A stretch of 43,053 bases of DNA from Bizionia sp. (lineage in GTDB: Bacteria; Bacteroidota; Bacteroidia; Flavobacteriales; Flavobacteriaceae). Location: contig JAHDHI010000006.1 in assembly GCA_020631395.1 (NCBI GenBank), positions 1 through 43,053 of the forward strand. The letters are read 5' to 3'. The notes beneath the pieces are model-generated. The model searched no databases. It had not been told where the DNA came from and saw only the letters and a list, made by a program, of their open reading frames with translations. Within the stretch, counting starts at the first letter, position 1. Every line of letters starts with the position of its first letter. Of the stretch, positions 1-8,746 are shown piece by piece. Both the position numbers and the translations under genes were made by a program.

Positions 1-95
1 TTCAAACCCAAAATACAAACCAAATTTGCCTGTTTTAACAATCGAACTCAGGTTAATATATAAAACAAACGCATTTTAAACAAAAACTATAAATT

Positions 96-476
96 ATGAA
101 AAACATATTGACAGGGTTATTTTTAGTGGTATTTACATTGACGGCTACAGCCCAAGACAAAATGAAAAAAGGAGAAACTGTGAAAACAGTGTCTTTGGAA
201 CAGACAAAAGGAGAATTCACGCAAAAGGCAATAACATTGTCGGAAGGAACCTATGTGTTTGAGATAGCAAATGTGGGGGTGGATCATGAAGTAGGATTCG
301 TCTTGGCACCAAAAGGGAAAACTGAGGCAAAGAATCATATAAAGAATGCCTACGTAACAGAGGTGGTAAAAACAAATACGAAAGGACACACTAAAGAGGT
401 GTCCCTTAAAAAGGGAGAGTACGTCTATTTTTGCCCCTTGAACCCAACACCTCAATATACATTGATCGTTCAGTAA
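96..476 (+). CDS. Secreted cupredoxin-like protein
   Basis: A 126-residue protein with a signal peptide over about residues 1-19 (hydrophobic LFLVVFTLTATA followed by Q), so it should act outside the cytoplasm. The rest looks like a single plastocyanin/azurin-type beta sandwich: a VDHEVGF strand carries the first likely copper His, and the GEYVYFCPLNP segment near the end carries the Cys. Normally the Cys loop continues with a His and a Met copper ligand; here it reads NPTPQYTL, so both are missing. Copper binding is therefore doubtful and electron transfer should not be assumed. The gene stands alone and ends in a hairpin shared with the convergent gene downstream. Fold assignment is fairly secure; function is unknown. 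Confidence 0.75.
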   Translation: MKNILTGLFLVVFTLTATAQDKMKKGETVKTVSLEQTKGEFTQKAITLSEGTYVFEIANVGVDHEVGFVLAPKGKTEAKNHIKNAYVTEVVKTNTKGHTKEVSLKKGEYVYFCPLNPTPQYTLIVQ

Positions 477-498
477 CAAATGTTGGTGTTTTAATTGG

Positions 499-531
499 AG
501 AAAGCCAACCTCGACGAGGTTGGCTTTCTTT
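499..531. terminator. Bidirectional hairpin terminator
   Basis: An inverted repeat with arms at 499-513 and 515-529 (core AAAGCCAACC / GGTTGGCTTT) is followed by a T-run on the plus strand. It lies between the convergent ends of the cupredoxin gene and the ACT-domain gene and can serve both. Confidence 0.8.
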
Positions 532-532
532 T

Positions 533-1180
533 TCAATTCAATTTTTTAATGGCTGAAAAAGCCTTGTCTACCAAATGATCCTCAACCAATACGGTAAACT
601 CGTTCGTAGTTGATATAACTTCATACAATGAAATGCCTTCCCAAGCAAAACGTTTGAATATTTGATAGTACAAACCTGATATCTTGGAGTTGTTTTCTGG
701 CAAGCGAATACTTATTGCAGAGAGGTTTTCCTGCTGGCCAATCATTGTTTCCTTCTTGAAGCTCTCGAAAACCTTTGCTTTCTCGGAGTTGGAAATGACG
801 ATGTTGCTTTCGTAGATACCTCTGGAAAAACCATAAAATACCTCAGTATTTATTTTTTCCAAAATCTTGGAATGACTATCAATCAGGGTTTTTGAGTTTT
901 GAAAGGTGAAATCCACCAAGTTGGAACGCACGGTAATGTCTCCTAGATTTTTCAAAACAGATTTCAATTGCCTGGAATGTCTAAGATCCTTTGGGGGATT
1001 GTAACGTCGCAAAGCCATCATTATGGCACCAGTCTTAACAGGTTTCCTTAACATCAAGCCAATGGGCTCTTGCAATTCCTCTGCCAATGCCGAAAAATTG
1101 ATTATGCTTCTAGACAAAGCCTCCTCCAAAAACGGTTGGGTTTCTAATATCTCTTCTACACATGAAGCTATGGTTCTCAT
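533..1180 (-). CDS. Stand-alone ACT-domain protein next to aspartate kinase
   Basis: A 215-residue cytoplasmic protein. The N-terminal 60 residues are helical (SCVEEILETQPFLEEALSRS) and resemble a small helix-turn-helix-like region. The C-terminal 65 residues (NLSAISIRLPEN... GISLYEVISTTNEFTVLVED) look like the ACT module found at the C-terminus of aspartate kinases. No catalytic domain is present. It is divergently transcribed from lysC with 104 bp between the starts, which suggests a regulatory or amino-acid-sensing role tied to the aspartate pathway. I do not know a characterised member. The ATG at 1180 is preceded by a good -7 promoter element at 1206-1213. Confidence 0.65.
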   Translation of the reverse strand: MRTIASCVEEILETQPFLEEALSRSIINFSALAEELQEPIGLMLRKPVKTGAIMMALRRYNPPKDLRHSRQLKSVLKNLGDITVRSNLVDFTFQNSKTLIDSHSKILEKINTEVFYGFSRGIYESNIVISNSEKAKVFESFKKETMIGQQENLSAISIRLPENNSKISGLYYQIFKRFAWEGISLYEVISTTNEFTVLVEDHLVDKAFSAIKKLN

Positions 1181-1205
1181 ATTGTTAATTATTTAACACT
1201 TTGTG

Positions 1206-1213
1206 CAAAGTTA
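1206..1213 (-). promoter_or_regulatory. Bacteroidota -7 element for the ACT-domain gene
   Basis: On the minus strand this reads TAACTTTG, an exact TAnnTTTG match 26 nt upstream of the ATG. The surrounding CTTTGTGCAAAG is also a perfect 12-nt palindrome that could serve as an operator within the lysC divergent region. No clear -33 TTTG is seen. Confidence 0.45.
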
Positions 1214-1284
1214 GACTAATTTTTTCATTTTCATTTGTTAAAAGAAGGTTAGGCCTACTTTAGCAGTTTTAAAACAGAAAATAA

Positions 1285-2613
1285 ATGTTAGTATTAAAGT
1301 TTGGTGGAACATCTGTCGGTTCAATAGAGAACATGACCAATGTCAAAAACATCATCAAGGATGGAGAAAGAAAAGTAGTCGTCTTGTCTGCAATGTCAGG
1401 AACTACGAATGCATTGGTGGAAATATCCAAATGCATTGAGAACATTGAAGTGGAAGATGCTCTGAAACGCATTGACACTTTGCATCAAGCTTATCTGGCA
1501 ACAATAGGTGAATTGTTGGAAGATGATACTTTGAAAAACGAGGTTGAAACTTATGTTGAAACCATATTTGATGTTTTGACGGATTCTGTAAATAAGCTGC
1601 ATACGAAATTGCTACACAATACGATCGTAGCTCAAGGTGAATTGCTGTCTACATTCATTTTTAGTCGTTTTTTGATTCAGGAAGGAATTAATGCGGTGTT
1701 GCTGCCGGCATTGGATTTTATGAGGGTAGATAGAAACAACGAGCCAGATAATTTTTACATCAAACAAAACCTAAATCGATTGATTGGGACGGTACCTAAA
1801 GCAGACGTTTACATAACCCAAGGGTTCATCTCTTTGGATGCAGATGGGGAAGTTGCCAACTTGGATAGAGGAGGAAGCGATTATACGGCTACAATCATTG
1901 GAGCTGTGTTAAAAGCAAAAGAAGTACAGATTTGGACTGACATAGATGGGTTTCACAACAATGATCCCAGATATGTGAACAATACCAAGGCAATCTCAAA
2001 CCTTTCTTTTGATGAAGCAGCAGAATTGGCATATTTTGGAGCAAAAATATTGCATCCGCAAACAGTCATGCCAGTTAGGGCATTTGATATTCCAGTACGT
2101 TTGAAAAATACGATGTCGCCAGAATCCTATGGAACTTTGATAACGAACGAAATACATGGAGAAGGCATAAAGGCCATCGCAGCCAAGGACAACATCACTG
2201 CGATAAAAATTAAATCTGCCAGAATGTTGTTGGCTCATGGGTTCTTGAAAAAAGTATTTGAAATTTTTGAAAAATACGAAACAGCCATAGACATGGTGAC
2301 GACATCTGAAATAGCTGTGTCGCTAACAATCGATGACAACACGCATTTGGAATCCATAGTCGATGAACTTGAAAAATTTGCAAGAGTGGAGATAGATGAT
2401 TTCATGAGTATCGTTTGCTTGGTGGGAAATACCATTATCTACCATCCGGATACACCCCATCTTTTTCAAGTCTTGCAAGATGTAAATGTGAGAATGATAG
2501 CTTATGGAGGAAGCAACAACAACATTTCATTGTTGGTAAACACAAGTGACAAGTTGGAAACGCTACAAAAACTGCATCGTTATGTCTTTGAAACTAGATC
2601 TGTATTGATATAA
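1285..2613 (+). CDS. lysC: Aspartate kinase
   Basis: A 442-residue monofunctional aspartokinase, which phosphorylates L-aspartate as the first step towards lysine, methionine and threonine. The N-terminus holds the signature KFGGTSVGS at residues 5-13; the kinase core includes LDRGGSDYTATIIGA and WTDIDGFHNNDPR. The last 150 residues form paired ACT domains for allosteric feedback (TAIKIKSARMLLAHGFL..., then SIVCLVGNTI). There is no homoserine dehydrogenase fusion. The ATG at 1285 starts directly at the conserved N-terminal strand. The gene is divergent from a stand-alone ACT protein and convergent with pepP across a strong terminator. Confidence 0.96.
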   Translation: MLVLKFGGTSVGSIENMTNVKNIIKDGERKVVVLSAMSGTTNALVEISKCIENIEVEDALKRIDTLHQAYLATIGELLEDDTLKNEVETYVETIFDVLTDSVNKLHTKLLHNTIVAQGELLSTFIFSRFLIQEGINAVLLPALDFMRVDRNNEPDNFYIKQNLNRLIGTVPKADVYITQGFISLDADGEVANLDRGGSDYTATIIGAVLKAKEVQIWTDIDGFHNNDPRYVNNTKAISNLSFDEAAELAYFGAKILHPQTVMPVRAFDIPVRLKNTMSPESYGTLITNEIHGEGIKAIAAKDNITAIKIKSARMLLAHGFLKKVFEIFEKYETAIDMVTTSEIAVSLTIDDNTHLESIVDELEKFARVEIDDFMSIVCLVGNTIIYHPDTPHLFQVLQDVNVRMIAYGGSNNNISLLVNTSDKLETLQKLHRYVFETRSVLI

Positions 2614-2680
2614 ATGAGAATGTCCCTTTTAAGTTTAGAGCATTTTGCCATATCTTGTTTAGTTTATTGATGCTTTAAAC

Positions 2681-2713
2681 AAAAAAACAGGAGTTATATG
2701 CTCCTGTTTTTTT
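2681..2713. terminator. Bidirectional terminator between lysC and pepP
   Basis: Perfect 13-bp stem (AAAAAAACAGGAG at 2681-2693 with CTCCTGTTTTTTT at 2701-2713) and a 7-nt loop. The A/T runs on both arms allow termination in both directions, serving the two convergent genes. Confidence 0.9.
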
Positions 2714-2730
2714 ATTTGTTGAAATTGTTT

Positions 2731-4023
2731 CTATTTATTCATCAACGCTTCAATCTCATCCGCCTCAATTGGAATGTTACGCATTAAATTAAAGGGATCC
2801 CCATTTTCTTGGATTACGACATCGTCTTCCAGACGGATGCCAAAACCTTCATCGGGAACATATATTCCTGGTTCAACTGTAAAAACCATGTTTGCTTTCA
2901 TTGGTTCTGTTAAAATCCCATAGTCATGGGTGTCCAATCCCATATGGTGAGAAGTACCATGCATGAAATACTTCTTGTATGCTGGCCAGTCTGGATTTTC
3001 ATTTTGTACATCGGCTTTGTCAATCAAGCCCAAGCCTAACAATTCGCTAGTCATCAATTTTCCTACTTCAATATGGTAATCTGCCCAAATGGTTCCAGGT
3101 ACCAACATTTTCGTAGCGGCATCTTTTACTCTGTTAACAGCATTGTATACCGCTTTTTGTCGGTCGGTAAATCTTCCTGAGACAGGAATGGTACGAGTCA
3201 TGTCACTTGAATAGTTAGCATATTCAGCACCAATGTCCATTAAAATCAAGTCGCCAGCTTGGCATTGTTGGTTGTTTTCAATGTAATGCAATACGTTGGC
3301 ATTGTTTCCAGAAGCCACAATTGGAGTGTAGGCGAATTTCTTGGAACGATTTCTCAAGAATTCATGCATGAACTCAGCTTCGATTTCGAATTCCCAAACA
3401 CCTGGCTTTACAAAATCCAAGACACGACGAAATCCTTTCTCTGTGATGTCACAAGCAGTTTGGATCAAATCTATTTCTATTTGGTTTTTTATGGAACGTA
3501 AACGTTGTAAGATAGGATTGCTTTTGGCAACACGATGTGCAGGATATTTGTCTTTTAACCATTTTGTGAAACGATCTTCTCGAGTTTCAGTTTCAACATT
3601 GGCTCTATAGTGTTCATTGGTGTTTATGTAAACAGTTTCACTTTGAGCCATGATTTCTGCCATGACCTTGTTAAGATCTTGCAACCAATACACTGTTTTA
3701 ATTCCGCTAGTAGATAAAGCTGCCTCCTTGGTTAATTTTTCGCCTTCCCAAATGGCAATGAGCTCGTTGGTTTCCTTCAAAAAAAGAATTTCACGGTTTT
3801 TTGGGTTTGGGCAATCTGGAAATAGAACCAGTATGCTTTCTTCTTGGTCTACGCCACTCAAATAAAAGATGTCTCTATGTTGTTCAAAAGGCAATGTGCT
3901 GTCCGCGCTTACAGGGTAAATATCATTGGAGTTGAATACAGCTATGCTTTTGGGTTGCATTTGTGCTGCAAAGTTTTTTCGGTTTTTTATGAAGAGGCTA
4001 TTGTCTATTTTGTGATATTTCAT
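2731..4023 (-). CDS. pepP: Xaa-Pro aminopeptidase (aminopeptidase P, M24B)
   Basis: A 430-residue cytoplasmic metallopeptidase that removes N-terminal residues preceding proline. The N-terminal creatinase-like domain covers about residues 1-165 and the pita-bread M24 domain the rest. The dinuclear metal ligands are all visible: Asp in ILMDIGAEY, Asp in SSDMTRTIP, His in HGTSHHMGLDTHD, Glu in TVEPGIYVP and Glu in GIRLEDDVV. Length is normal for the family. It is a single gene with its own leader; that leader holds a small CCCGT/ACGGG hairpin with a 4-nt loop at 4041-4054 and a -7 promoter match at 4077-4084. Confidence 0.93.
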   Translation of the reverse strand: MKYHKIDNSLFIKNRKNFAAQMQPKSIAVFNSNDIYPVSADSTLPFEQHRDIFYLSGVDQEESILVLFPDCPNPKNREILFLKETNELIAIWEGEKLTKEAALSTSGIKTVYWLQDLNKVMAEIMAQSETVYINTNEHYRANVETETREDRFTKWLKDKYPAHRVAKSNPILQRLRSIKNQIEIDLIQTACDITEKGFRRVLDFVKPGVWEFEIEAEFMHEFLRNRSKKFAYTPIVASGNNANVLHYIENNQQCQAGDLILMDIGAEYANYSSDMTRTIPVSGRFTDRQKAVYNAVNRVKDAATKMLVPGTIWADYHIEVGKLMTSELLGLGLIDKADVQNENPDWPAYKKYFMHGTSHHMGLDTHDYGILTEPMKANMVFTVEPGIYVPDEGFGIRLEDDVVIQENGDPFNLMRNIPIEADEIEALMNK

Positions 4024-4076
4024 CGGAAAAAGTTTTCAAACCCGTGAAAACGGGAGTTCGTTAATAATTGCTGTTC

Positions 4077-4084
4077 CAAAAGTA
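4077..4084 (-). promoter_or_regulatory. Predicted -7 element for pepP
   Basis: On the minus strand this reads TACTTTTG, matching TAnnTTTG, 54 nt upstream of the pepP ATG. The -33 box is not clear, so this rests on the -7 match and position alone. Confidence 0.4.
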
Positions 4085-4119
4085 AATAAACCTTTTTTTT
4101 GTGAAGCAGCCATATGGCA

Positions 4120-4704
4120 TTATTTTATGTTTTTTCGAATCCTGCTCATATGTCTGGAAGAAATTCCAAGGAACGAAGCCAAATAGAGCAAAGGAACTTC
4201 TTGAAGCAGTTCGGGGTCGTTTACCAATAGTTTCTTGTAACGCTCTTCGGGAGTTAGTGTCAATAGATCAATGCGGTAATCATCAATCAAAAAGATTTGA
4301 TTTTCTATCAAATTGTAGTAGAATGTGTTGAAGGCCTCGTTGGTTTCAATCAAGTGATCGAAGGTTTCAATGTCCAATACCCATAGTTCACATTTGCTTA
4401 GGGCTTTAATGCTTTTTCGAGAAGGGACTTTGTTTTTAAAGCTGTTTAATGCAGAAGTTAGCGAATTCTTCAAAGCAAGATACGTAGTTTTCTCTTCGTC
4501 GAGAATTTGAATGGAATGTTGAAGTATGCCTTTTTCGATATAGCAGAAATAAGAACAAACTTGTCCTTCTTCAACGAAAAAGTCGTTTTTGTTCAGTTCT
4601 AAAAGTTTAAAGGCGTTCAATATAGCAGGCATTAGGGGAGTTAAGGTATCATCGTCTATGACCTTCAACATATAACTTTTCAAATTGTACTTTTCAACTT
4701 TCAT
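4120..4704 (-). CDS. Crp/Fnr-family transcriptional regulator
   Basis: A 194-residue protein with an N-terminal cyclic-nucleotide-binding-type beta roll (about residues 20-115; the FFVEEGQVCSYFCYIEKGILQHS segment is typical) and a C-terminal winged helix-turn-helix (LLYLASFLGISSRHMSRIRK). Bacteroidota carry many such regulators whose effectors are not cAMP; key phosphate-binding residues of CRP (the RESE motif) are not seen here. It has two Cys close together in the roll (CSYFC), whose role is unknown. It is transcribed divergently from the large Asp-box protein gene with 143 bp between them and may control it; that is inference from position. Confidence 0.85.
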   Translation of the reverse strand: MKVEKYNLKSYMLKVIDDDTLTPLMPAILNAFKLLELNKNDFFVEEGQVCSYFCYIEKGILQHSIQILDEEKTTYLALKNSLTSALNSFKNKVPSRKSIKALSKCELWVLDIETFDHLIETNEAFNTFYYNLIENQIFLIDDYRIDLLTLTPEERYKKLLVNDPELLQEVPLLYLASFLGISSRHMSRIRKNIK

Positions 4705-4794
4705 TTATTCAAAATGGTTTTATATTTTCGAATTTAAAAAATAAATTGGAAGGCGTTAATTGTAAAAGCAAGAAGTGTCTTTTCTTTTCTGAAG

Positions 4795-4826
4795 TTTTGT
4801 TGCTGAAATAACTTTAATTACCTTTC
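4795..4826 (+). promoter_or_regulatory. Predicted promoter of the Asp-box protein gene
   Basis: TTTTG at 4795-4799, a 19-nt spacer, then TACCTTTC at 4819-4826 (one mismatch to TAnnTTTG), 21 nt upstream of the ATG. Spacing fits the Bacteroidota -33/-7 pattern. Confidence 0.45.
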
Positions 4827-4847
4827 ATGTCTTAACCACATTTATAT

Positions 4848-7685
4848 ATGAAAATCAAGTTGTTCTCATTCATGGCCTTAATGGCATTTCTCGTCAATGC
4901 ACAGCAATTGGCTACATCTCCAGATGCTGTGAAACAAGCATTGGAAAGAAAATCCAAGATGCAAAAAAACTCACTGGTAAAGCGTGTGCCTTTTAAGAAT
5001 GTAGGCCCAACAGTAATGAGTGGACGTGTAACGGATCTAGCGGTAAACCCAGAGAACCCAACCGAATTCTATGTCGGTTATGCCTCTGGAGGAGTTTGGC
5101 ACACTACCAACAATGGAACCACGTTCAGTCCAATTCTGGATAGTGCCCCAACTCAAAACGTTGGAGACATCGCTGTAGATTGGAAAACGAATACCATATG
5201 GGTTGGAACAGGAGAAAACAACAGCTCGCGTTCATCTTATGCTGGAATAGGTTTGTTGAAATCGACGGACAATGGTAAAACGTGGCAAAATTCCGGGCTG
5301 CCGGATTCGCATCACATAGGCCGCATATTGATAAACCCCAACGACTCCAATGAATTGGTAGTTGGCGTTACGGGGCATTTGTACTCACCAAACGACGAAC
5401 GTGGCATATACAAAACAAAAGATGGTGGGAAAACATGGACACGAAAACTGTTTGTCGATGACATGAGCGGCATCATAGATTTACAACATTCACCAAAAAA
5501 CTACAATGTAATGTTTGCTTCTTCTTGGACCAAAGATAGAAAAGCATGGAACTTCAATGGAAGTGGCAATAATTCGGCCATTTTCAAAAGTACGGATGCC
5601 GGTGAAACGTGGACTCGCATATCGCTTGGAAAAAGTGGTTTCCCAGTGGGAGAAGGAGTCGGAAGGATAGGAATTGCAATATATGATGACACTACGATCT
5701 ATGCGATTCATGATAGCCAATTTAGAAGACCTTCGGATGAAAAGGAAATTAAAGGAAGAGGTTTGACCAAAGAGGATTTCAAAGTGATGGATGAGGAGGC
5801 ATTTTTGAAATTGAACGATAAAAAGCTAAATGACTTTCTAAAGCAAAATGGTTTTCAAGAGAAATATAGAGCGGAAAACGTCAAACAAATGATAAGGAGC
5901 GGAAACGTCAAACCTGTGGATTTGGCTCATTATCTAGAAGATGCGAATTCCATGTTGTTCGATACACCGGTAATTGGAGCAGAAATATATAAAAGCACCA
6001 ATGGTGGGAAAACTTGGGCCAAAACACATGAAGATTATCTAGATGGATTGTATTACAGCTATGGCTACTATTTTGGGCACATATACGTGGCACCGAACAA
6101 TGTAGACAACATATACGTCTATGGCGTCCCTATTTTGAAATCCAAAGATGGCGGAAAAACATTTTCTTCCATTAGCAAGGAAAATGTACATGCAGATCAC
6201 CACGCATTGTGGATAAACCCCGAGAATACAAACCATTTGATCAATGGGAACGATGGGGGAGTGAACATAAGCTATGATGACGGTGAAAATTGGATAAAGA
6301 ACAATTCGCCTTCCGTAGGGCAATTCTATGCAATAAATGTGGATTACGAAGAACCATACAATGTATATGGAGGCTTGCAAGACAATGGTGTATGGGTAGG
6401 TGCTCACAATGCCAGAGAAAACAAGAGTTGGCATCAGAATGGGCAATACCCTTGGAAAAGCATAATGGGAGGGGACGGCATGCAAATAGAGATTGACAAT
6501 CGTGATGCAAACATCGTGTATACAGGATTTCAATTTGGCAATTACTTTAGAATAGATAGAGAAACAGGAGATCAAAAATACATACAACCAAAGCACGAAT
6601 TGGGTGAGAGCCCGTATCGATTCAATTGGCAAACCCCTATCCATCTATCGAGACACAATCAGGACATCTTGTATTTGGGAGGGAACAAACTAATGCGTTC
6701 CATGAACAAAGGAGACGATTGGAAAGCAATTTCAGGAGATTTGACCAAAGGAGGGAAAAAAGGGAATGTAGCATATGGCACGATTACAACGATAAGTGAA
6801 TCTCCTTTTGAATTTGGACTCATATATGTTGGCACGGATGATGGGTTGATTCATATAACCAGAAATGGAGGAGGAACTTGGAGGAACATAGCAAAAGGAC
6901 TTCCAAAGGATCTTTGGGTAAGTAGGTTGGTGGCTTCGAAACACCATGAAAGTCGTGTGTATGCAACACTCAACGGTTATCGATGGGACAACTTCAATGC
7001 ATATGCATACTATAGTGACGATTATGGGGAAAATTGGACAAGCATTGGTGATGATTTGCCGAATTCTCCCGTAAATGTGATTAGAGAAGACCCCGTAAAC
7101 GATTCTGTATTGTATTTGGGAACCGACAATGGTGCATATGTCTCGTTAGTTGGTGGTAAAAATTGGGAAGCTTTTTCAAATGGTTTGCCTTCGGTGGCGG
7201 TACATGACATGGTTGTACATGAAACTACAGGCGATTTGTTGATCGGCACGCACGGAAGAAGCATTTACAAGACAAACATAAAATTGCTGCAACAAACCAA
7301 TCTTTTTGAAGGAGAGGATTCGATAACGATTTTCAATCTGGAGAAGATCCATCACTCATCACGTTGGGGGACATCATGGAACAAATGGGGTAAGCCTTAT
7401 GAGCCATCGATCACGATTAAATTCTATTCAACAAAAAAAAGAAAAGGAGGTATCGAAATTCGTTCCGACAAGGATACTGTTTTGAAAACGCTGGAAATAG
7501 CCATTGAGAAAGGTTTCAATTATGTGGATTATGACATGACACTTTCTGAAAAGGGAAGAAAAGGACTTTTAAAGGAGAATACGAGCATAGATGTGAAGAA
7601 GGCGAAAAACGGAAGATACTATTTGCCAAAGGGAGAGTATGGCATTCATATAGGTAATCAAAAAACTACTTTGATAGTAGAATAA
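4848..7685 (+). CDS. Secreted sortilin-like (VPS10/BNR) Asp-box propeller protein
   Basis: A 945-residue exported protein with a signal peptide at residues 1-19 (ending VNAQQ). It is built from beta-propeller blades marked by many Asp-box motifs (S/T-x-D-x-G-x-T-W): STDNGKTW, TKDGGKTW, STDAGETW, STNGGKTW, SKDGGKTF, SYDDGENW, TRNGGGTW and SDDYGENW. The region GRVTDLAVNPENPTEFYVG and the NDGGVNIS segment are typical of Bacteroidota VPS10-domain proteins often annotated as glycosyl hydrolases. I see no convincing catalytic pair, so an enzymatic role is not established; binding of peptides or glycans outside the cell is equally possible. A beta-rich tail of about 130 residues follows the propeller. 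There is no evident type IX sorting domain. Length is normal for the group. Confidence 0.85.
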   Translation: MKIKLFSFMALMAFLVNAQQLATSPDAVKQALERKSKMQKNSLVKRVPFKNVGPTVMSGRVTDLAVNPENPTEFYVGYASGGVWHTTNNGTTFSPILDSAPTQNVGDIAVDWKTNTIWVGTGENNSSRSSYAGIGLLKSTDNGKTWQNSGLPDSHHIGRILINPNDSNELVVGVTGHLYSPNDERGIYKTKDGGKTWTRKLFVDDMSGIIDLQHSPKNYNVMFASSWTKDRKAWNFNGSGNNSAIFKSTDAGETWTRISLGKSGFPVGEGVGRIGIAIYDDTTIYAIHDSQFRRPSDEKEIKGRGLTKEDFKVMDEEAFLKLNDKKLNDFLKQNGFQEKYRAENVKQMIRSGNVKPVDLAHYLEDANSMLFDTPVIGAEIYKSTNGGKTWAKTHEDYLDGLYYSYGYYFGHIYVAPNNVDNIYVYGVPILKSKDGGKTFSSISKENVHADHHALWINPENTNHLINGNDGGVNISYDDGENWIKNNSPSVGQFYAINVDYEEPYNVYGGLQDNGVWVGAHNARENKSWHQNGQYPWKSIMGGDGMQIEIDNRDANIVYTGFQFGNYFRIDRETGDQKYIQPKHELGESPYRFNWQTPIHLSRHNQDILYLGGNKLMRSMNKGDDWKAISGDLTKGGKKGNVAYGTITTISESPFEFGLIYVGTDDGLIHITRNGGGTWRNIAKGLPKDLWVSRLVASKHHESRVYATLNGYRWDNFNAYAYYSDDYGENWTSIGDDLPNSPVNVIREDPVNDSVLYLGTDNGAYVSLVGGKNWEAFSNGLPSVAVHDMVVHETTGDLLIGTHGRSIYKTNIKLLQQTNLFEGEDSITIFNLEKIHHSSRWGTSWNKWGKPYEPSITIKFYSTKKRKGGIEIRSDKDTVLKTLEIAIEKGFNYVDYDMTLSEKGRKGLLKENTSIDVKKAKNGRYYLPKGEYGIHIGNQKTTLIVE

Positions 7686-7734
7686 AATGCTATTTTAGCG
7701 TTTTAATATCAGTAGAACAAAATATCTTAGACAA

Positions 7735-8616
7735 ATGAAGCATATAAAATTAATGATGATGACATTGGCGATTGCACTCATGTCATGCACGGATAACAAT
7801 GAGCCTGTAAACGAATTGATTCCCGACCCTCCGGCAAACCTTATCGTAAAATTCAAATTTGATGCAACTCAGGAGCGTTTGGACAATTCTGGTGAGCCAG
7901 CTACTATTCCAGTTGGCAATGCAGCGCAATCTCCTGTCTTGGCTAGAATGAGTGCCAATTACATCGAATTTTCACCAAGTGAGACCACGCTTTTGGGAGA
8001 CGGAGATGTTGTTTTCTCCGGAGTGGAAACCGAAACAGGAGGTGATCTAGCCATAGATTTTCAAAACGCATCATTTGCTGGCAACGATGAAATTTTTGCT
8101 ACCATTCCATTGAGTCAATTGTCCGTTGGCGATTACAATTGGGTTCGCATATCCTTGTCCTATCAAGAAGGAGCCATTGATTTCTTGGCGGCAGATGGGA
8201 ATGACTATACTGGGACATTGGCTAGTTTCATAGGTTACAACAACTACATAACGTCATTTGATTTGAACGACAGTACGTTTGAAATAAATGAAAACAAACT
8301 ACAAGGGTTTTGGGCTTTCGAAACATTGGGCGTCACATCACAAGGGCAAGCACCAGAAGGAGCAACGACAGTGCCCAACCCATTATTTGACACTTCACCA
8401 ATCCCTGCGGGGTCATGTGTGGTTACCGGCCAGTTCGAAAATACGTTTACGGTCACAGGGGAGGAAACCGAAGACATAGAAGTTACCTTGTCGTTTTCCA
8501 TAAACAATAGCTTCGAATGGACGGAGGTCACGGAAGATGGCAAATATGAACCAGCTGCGGGAGAGCAAGTAGTGGATATGGGGATTCGAGGATTGATTCC
8601 TTCCATCTCCAATTGA
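7735..8616 (+). CDS. Lipoprotein of unknown function
   Basis: A 293-residue protein with a lipoprotein signal peptide: hydrophobic LMMMTLAIALMS followed by the lipobox Cys at residue 18 (MSCTDNNEP). The acidic residues after the Cys fit surface export in Bacteroidota, though this is not proven. The mature part is rich in beta strands, Asn, Asp and Gly and contains no enzyme motif I recognise. It starts 49 bp downstream of the Asp-box protein gene on the same strand, so the two may be co-transcribed. It could be a binding or structural surface protein. Confidence 0.8.
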   Translation: MKHIKLMMMTLAIALMSCTDNNEPVNELIPDPPANLIVKFKFDATQERLDNSGEPATIPVGNAAQSPVLARMSANYIEFSPSETTLLGDGDVVFSGVETETGGDLAIDFQNASFAGNDEIFATIPLSQLSVGDYNWVRISLSYQEGAIDFLAADGNDYTGTLASFIGYNNYITSFDLNDSTFEINENKLQGFWAFETLGVTSQGQAPEGATTVPNPLFDTSPIPAGSCVVTGQFENTFTVTGEETEDIEVTLSFSINNSFEWTEVTEDGKYEPAAGEQVVDMGIRGLIPSISN

Positions 8617-8746
8617 TGTCATGAGCCAAAGTTCTCTAAGTCATGTTGAGGGCATTGGATTTGTTCATCAATTAGGTGAAAATGCAATTAAATGGGAGTT
8701 CTAATATATTTTAGTTGTACTTTTATATGAAATAAAACTCTTTTTG

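Noticed and set aside
6039-6644. 201-codon minus-strand frame opposite the Asp-box protein
   Set aside because: It is antisense to a strong coding sequence with recognisable blades; the composition is that of a shadow frame.
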